Shown: piece by piece, positions 62,655 to 64,000 of the stretch
Layout: the number at the start of each line of letters is the position of its first letter
Position numbering within the stretch: the first letter of the stretch is position 1
Origin: JAUILA01 sp964563925
Lineage (GTDB): Bacteria; Bacteroidota; Bacteroidia; Cytophagales; Cyclobacteriaceae
Assembly (NCBI GenBank): GCA_964563925.1
Contig: CAZLZD010000001.1
Location: forward strand, 62,001-126,000
Length of the DNA: 64,000 nucleotides
Direction of reading: 5' to 3'
Made by a program: the position numbers and the translations under genes
The notes under the pieces: generated by a model
The model's input: the letters and a program-made list of their open reading frames with translations, nothing else
Databases searched by the model: none
What the model was told of the DNA's origin: nothing

Positions 62655-63128
62655 ATGGAACAGCCGGATGCCCTGAACGACGTTGCTAAATTTCACCGAA
62701 CTTTCCAGCACCCTATACTGGAAGAGCCGCAGATACCTGATCCCGCCCGTTGCGCCCTGCGGGTTTCGTTGCTGGCTGAAGAACTTGATGAGCTTCGTGA
62801 AGCTATTTCACAAAATGACCTGGTGGAGGTAGCGGATGCCCTGTGTGACCTTCAGTATGTACTGAGCGGGGCTATTTTGGAATTCGGACTGGCCGATAAG
62901 TTCAAGGCGCTGTTTGAGGAAGTGCAGCGGTCCAATATGAGCAAAGCCTGTGATACCGAAGAAGAGGCCAGGCAGACGGTTGCCTATTATAAGGAGCAGC
63001 GTGATACCGCCTGCTACTACAAACAGGTCGACGGGAAATATCTCATCTTCCGCGAGGAGGATAACAAGACCATCAAGTCTGTCAATTATTCTCCCGCCGA
63101 TCTTAAAAGCATCCTTGGCCGGAAATAA
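62655..63128 (+). CDS. MazG-like nucleoside triphosphate pyrophosphohydrolase
   Basis: A 157-residue all-alpha NTP pyrophosphohydrolase. The metal-binding pattern is EELDELREAI (E-E-x-x-E) with VADALCDLQYVLSG (D-x-x-x-D), as in MazG and HisE-type folds. RxxHxxxx-like N-terminal and PADLKSIL C-terminal segments are typical of the short Bacteroidota form. The Met at 62655 is preferred; a frame opens 11 codons earlier. It is 54 bp after tolC. Confidence 0.88.
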   Translation: MEQPDALNDVAKFHRTFQHPILEEPQIPDPARCALRVSLLAEELDELREAISQNDLVEVADALCDLQYVLSGAILEFGLADKFKALFEEVQRSNMSKACDTEEEARQTVAYYKEQRDTACYYKQVDGKYLIFREEDNKTIKSVNYSPADLKSILGRK

Positions 63129-63133
63129 AAATA

Positions 63134-63164
63134 CCCTGTAGCAGAACTTTCGTTCGCTACAGGG
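63134..63164 (-). terminator. Hairpin between convergent genes
   Basis: CCCTGTAGC and GCTACAGGG form a 9-bp perfect stem around a 13-nt loop. On the minus strand it is followed by TATTTTTATTT, so it fits as the terminator of the small genes at 63213-63707, and perhaps in the plus direction as well. Confidence 0.75.
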
Positions 63165-63212
63165 CTTGAGCTTAAAAAATGCTAGTAGTAACCTTCGTTT
63201 AAAAAATAATCC

Positions 63213-63455
63213 TCACACGTAAAACTCTAACTGAATCACCGGAGCATTCTCCAGTGGTATTGGGCGCATGCCCAGTATAGTAGAAGTATTGAATACTTCA
63301 ATAAATTCATTCCTGCTGATACGTTCCCGGCTGACCCCCGGTTTAATCCGGTGATATTGCATACGGCCTGATTTATTTGCCGTTGCAGTGTACACCATCC
63401 GGTATTTGAAAGGGATAGGGGAGGGGACATACCTGAATTTCGTATTGAATTCCAT
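63213..63455 (-). CDS. Small hypothetical protein
   Basis: An 80-residue basic protein with alternating beta-like and loop segments and no recognisable domain, signal or membrane helix (such as KFRYVPSPIPFKYRMVYTATANKSG). It follows the gene at 63465-63707 by 9 bp and ends before a hairpin terminator. The co-directional spacing and protein-like composition support it. Function unknown. Confidence 0.6.
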   Translation of the reverse strand: MEFNTKFRYVPSPIPFKYRMVYTATANKSGRMQYHRIKPGVSRERISRNEFIEVFNTSTILGMRPIPLENAPVIQLEFYV

Positions 63456-63464
63456 GGCAGTGCT

Positions 63465-63707
63465 TTAGGCATTTCTGAACTCGGCATAGATCATGGAATT
63501 CTGGATTTCGTTGTACCTGGACAGTAATTCGTAGGCCTGATCCGGCACGTAATTAAAGTTTTTCTTGAAGTCCTTTATTTTTCCCGACAGCTCGTTCACG
63601 TAAAACCGTATCTGGTCAAGGTTCCGGCAATTACGCGGCTTGTCAAAATGTACATTCACAAACCGGGCGAATTCCAGATCAATTTTCTTTTGTTCAAAAG
63701 GGCTCAT
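63465..63707 (-). CDS. Small helical hypothetical protein
   Basis: An 80-residue, largely helical and highly charged protein (MSPFEQKKIDLEFARFVN and NLDQIRFYVNELSGKIKD). It has no signal peptide or recognised domain. It is the first of two adjacent minus-strand small genes with a shared terminator. The divergent gene at the right edge starts 173 bp away. Confidence 0.65.
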   Translation of the reverse strand: MSPFEQKKIDLEFARFVNVHFDKPRNCRNLDQIRFYVNELSGKIKDFKKNFNYVPDQAYELLSRYNEIQNSMIYAEFRNA

Positions 63708-63826
63708 AGAATTGTGCTATATTATTATAATATTTTGAATAAAAAAATTTTATATAAAAATATTTTGTGCAATATTACACAATAACCACGACGTAAGGCA
63801 GATGTAAGGCTTCGGCTCATTTCTTT

Positions 63827-63858
63827 CTTGGCGATGTGGTTGATTCTATTTACTTTTA
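63827..63858 (+). promoter_or_regulatory. Predicted promoter of the gene at the right edge
   Basis: CTTG (63827-63830) as -33 and TACTTTTA (63851-63858; one mismatch to TAnnTTTG) as -7 are 20 nt apart. The downstream ATG is at 63881. Confidence 0.5.
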
Positions 63859-63880
63859 GGTGATATAAAAACACACATTC

Positions 63881-64000
63881 ATGGAAGAATCTGCAGCCGA
63901 TAATTTTTTGTACGTCTGGCACACCATTATGATCATTGGTGATATTGGCTTTTTCATATTGGCGATCGTTCAATTTATTCTGCACAAGGTCAGGCTGGCT
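63881..64000 (+). CDS. Membrane protein, N-terminal fragment (continues beyond the window)
   Basis: Forty codons from the ATG at 63881 to the window edge, with an acidic start (MEESAADNF) and a hydrophobic helix (IMIIGDIGFFILAIVQFIL). The frame is open at the edge. No family can be named from this portion. A promoter-like sequence precedes it. Confidence 0.6.
   Translation, partial: MEESAADNFLYVWHTIMIIGDIGFFILAIVQFILHKVRLA

Overview
The window is chromosomal DNA of a member of the Bacteroidota. The signs are a SusC-type TonB-linked transporter with a divergent Y_Y_Y/HTH regulator, a protein with a type B T9SS sorting domain beside PorP/SprF- and OmpA-family genes, several PorT-like small beta-barrels, weak or absent Shine-Dalgarno sequences, and repeated promoter-like motifs of the Bacteroidota type (TTG, 19-20 nt, TAnnTTTG). 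Genus cannot be told from the sequence. The gene content suggests a saccharolytic, facultatively N2O-respiring, gliding or T9SS-secreting heterotroph. No plasmid, phage, IS element or CRISPR array was found.

Layout. (1) 1-8915: a glycan locus. It holds a truncated susC (minus), a divergent sensor/regulator with a paired inverted-repeat operator candidate between them, a double-DUF1080 protein (3-keto-glycoside hydrolase family) and two Tat-type Gfo/Idh/MocA oxidoreductases. Together these suggest a sugar 3-oxidation route of glycoside cleavage. (2) 8916-11459: a KefB-type antiporter and a TPR protein. (3) 11782-22490: a nitrogen-oxide cluster on the minus strand. It runs from a cytochrome c lipoprotein and clade II nosZ through a membrane/NosL fusion, nosD, nosF, nosY, an NnrS-like protein, a group III truncated hemoglobin and a His-rich membrane protein to a DUF2249-ScdA-hemerythrin protein. 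A cysteine-free Crp/Fnr regulator is divergent from it. An FNR-type box lies about 40 bp upstream of the inferred transcription start of the cytochrome c-nosZ unit, the position expected for activation. (4) 22492-27615: a CarboxypepD_reg-like protein, an AraC regulator, a DinB-like lipoprotein, a PAP2 phosphatase, a small unknown ORF, an NAD(P)-binding protein and tRNA-Asp.

(5) 27864-31510: a tightly overlapping cassette of an N-formylglutamate-amidohydrolase-like protein, a DUF1704/QEGLA putative zinc carboxypeptidase and a glutathione-synthetase-like ATP-grasp ligase. This is the best candidate for an uncharacterised system: a ligase paired with two predicted hydrolases. (6) 31660-35754: AceE-type pyruvate dehydrogenase E1 and an E2 with an unusual highly charged linker. 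(7) 35856-40794: small stress or envelope proteins and a DNA ligase D split into three genes (phosphoesterase, ligase, polymerase). (8) 40791-45831: glycerol facilitator, phytoene-desaturase-like oxidoreductase, SDR and type I pullulanase. (9) 45993-50396: T9SS type B cargo, PorP/SprF and OmpA/TPR proteins. (10) 50545-56623: accA, an MBL hydrolase, a patatin, three small outer-membrane beta-barrels and tyrS. (11) 56825-64000: an RND efflux operon (adaptor, pump, TolC), a MazG-like pyrophosphohydrolase, two small unknown genes and the start of a membrane protein cut by the window edge.
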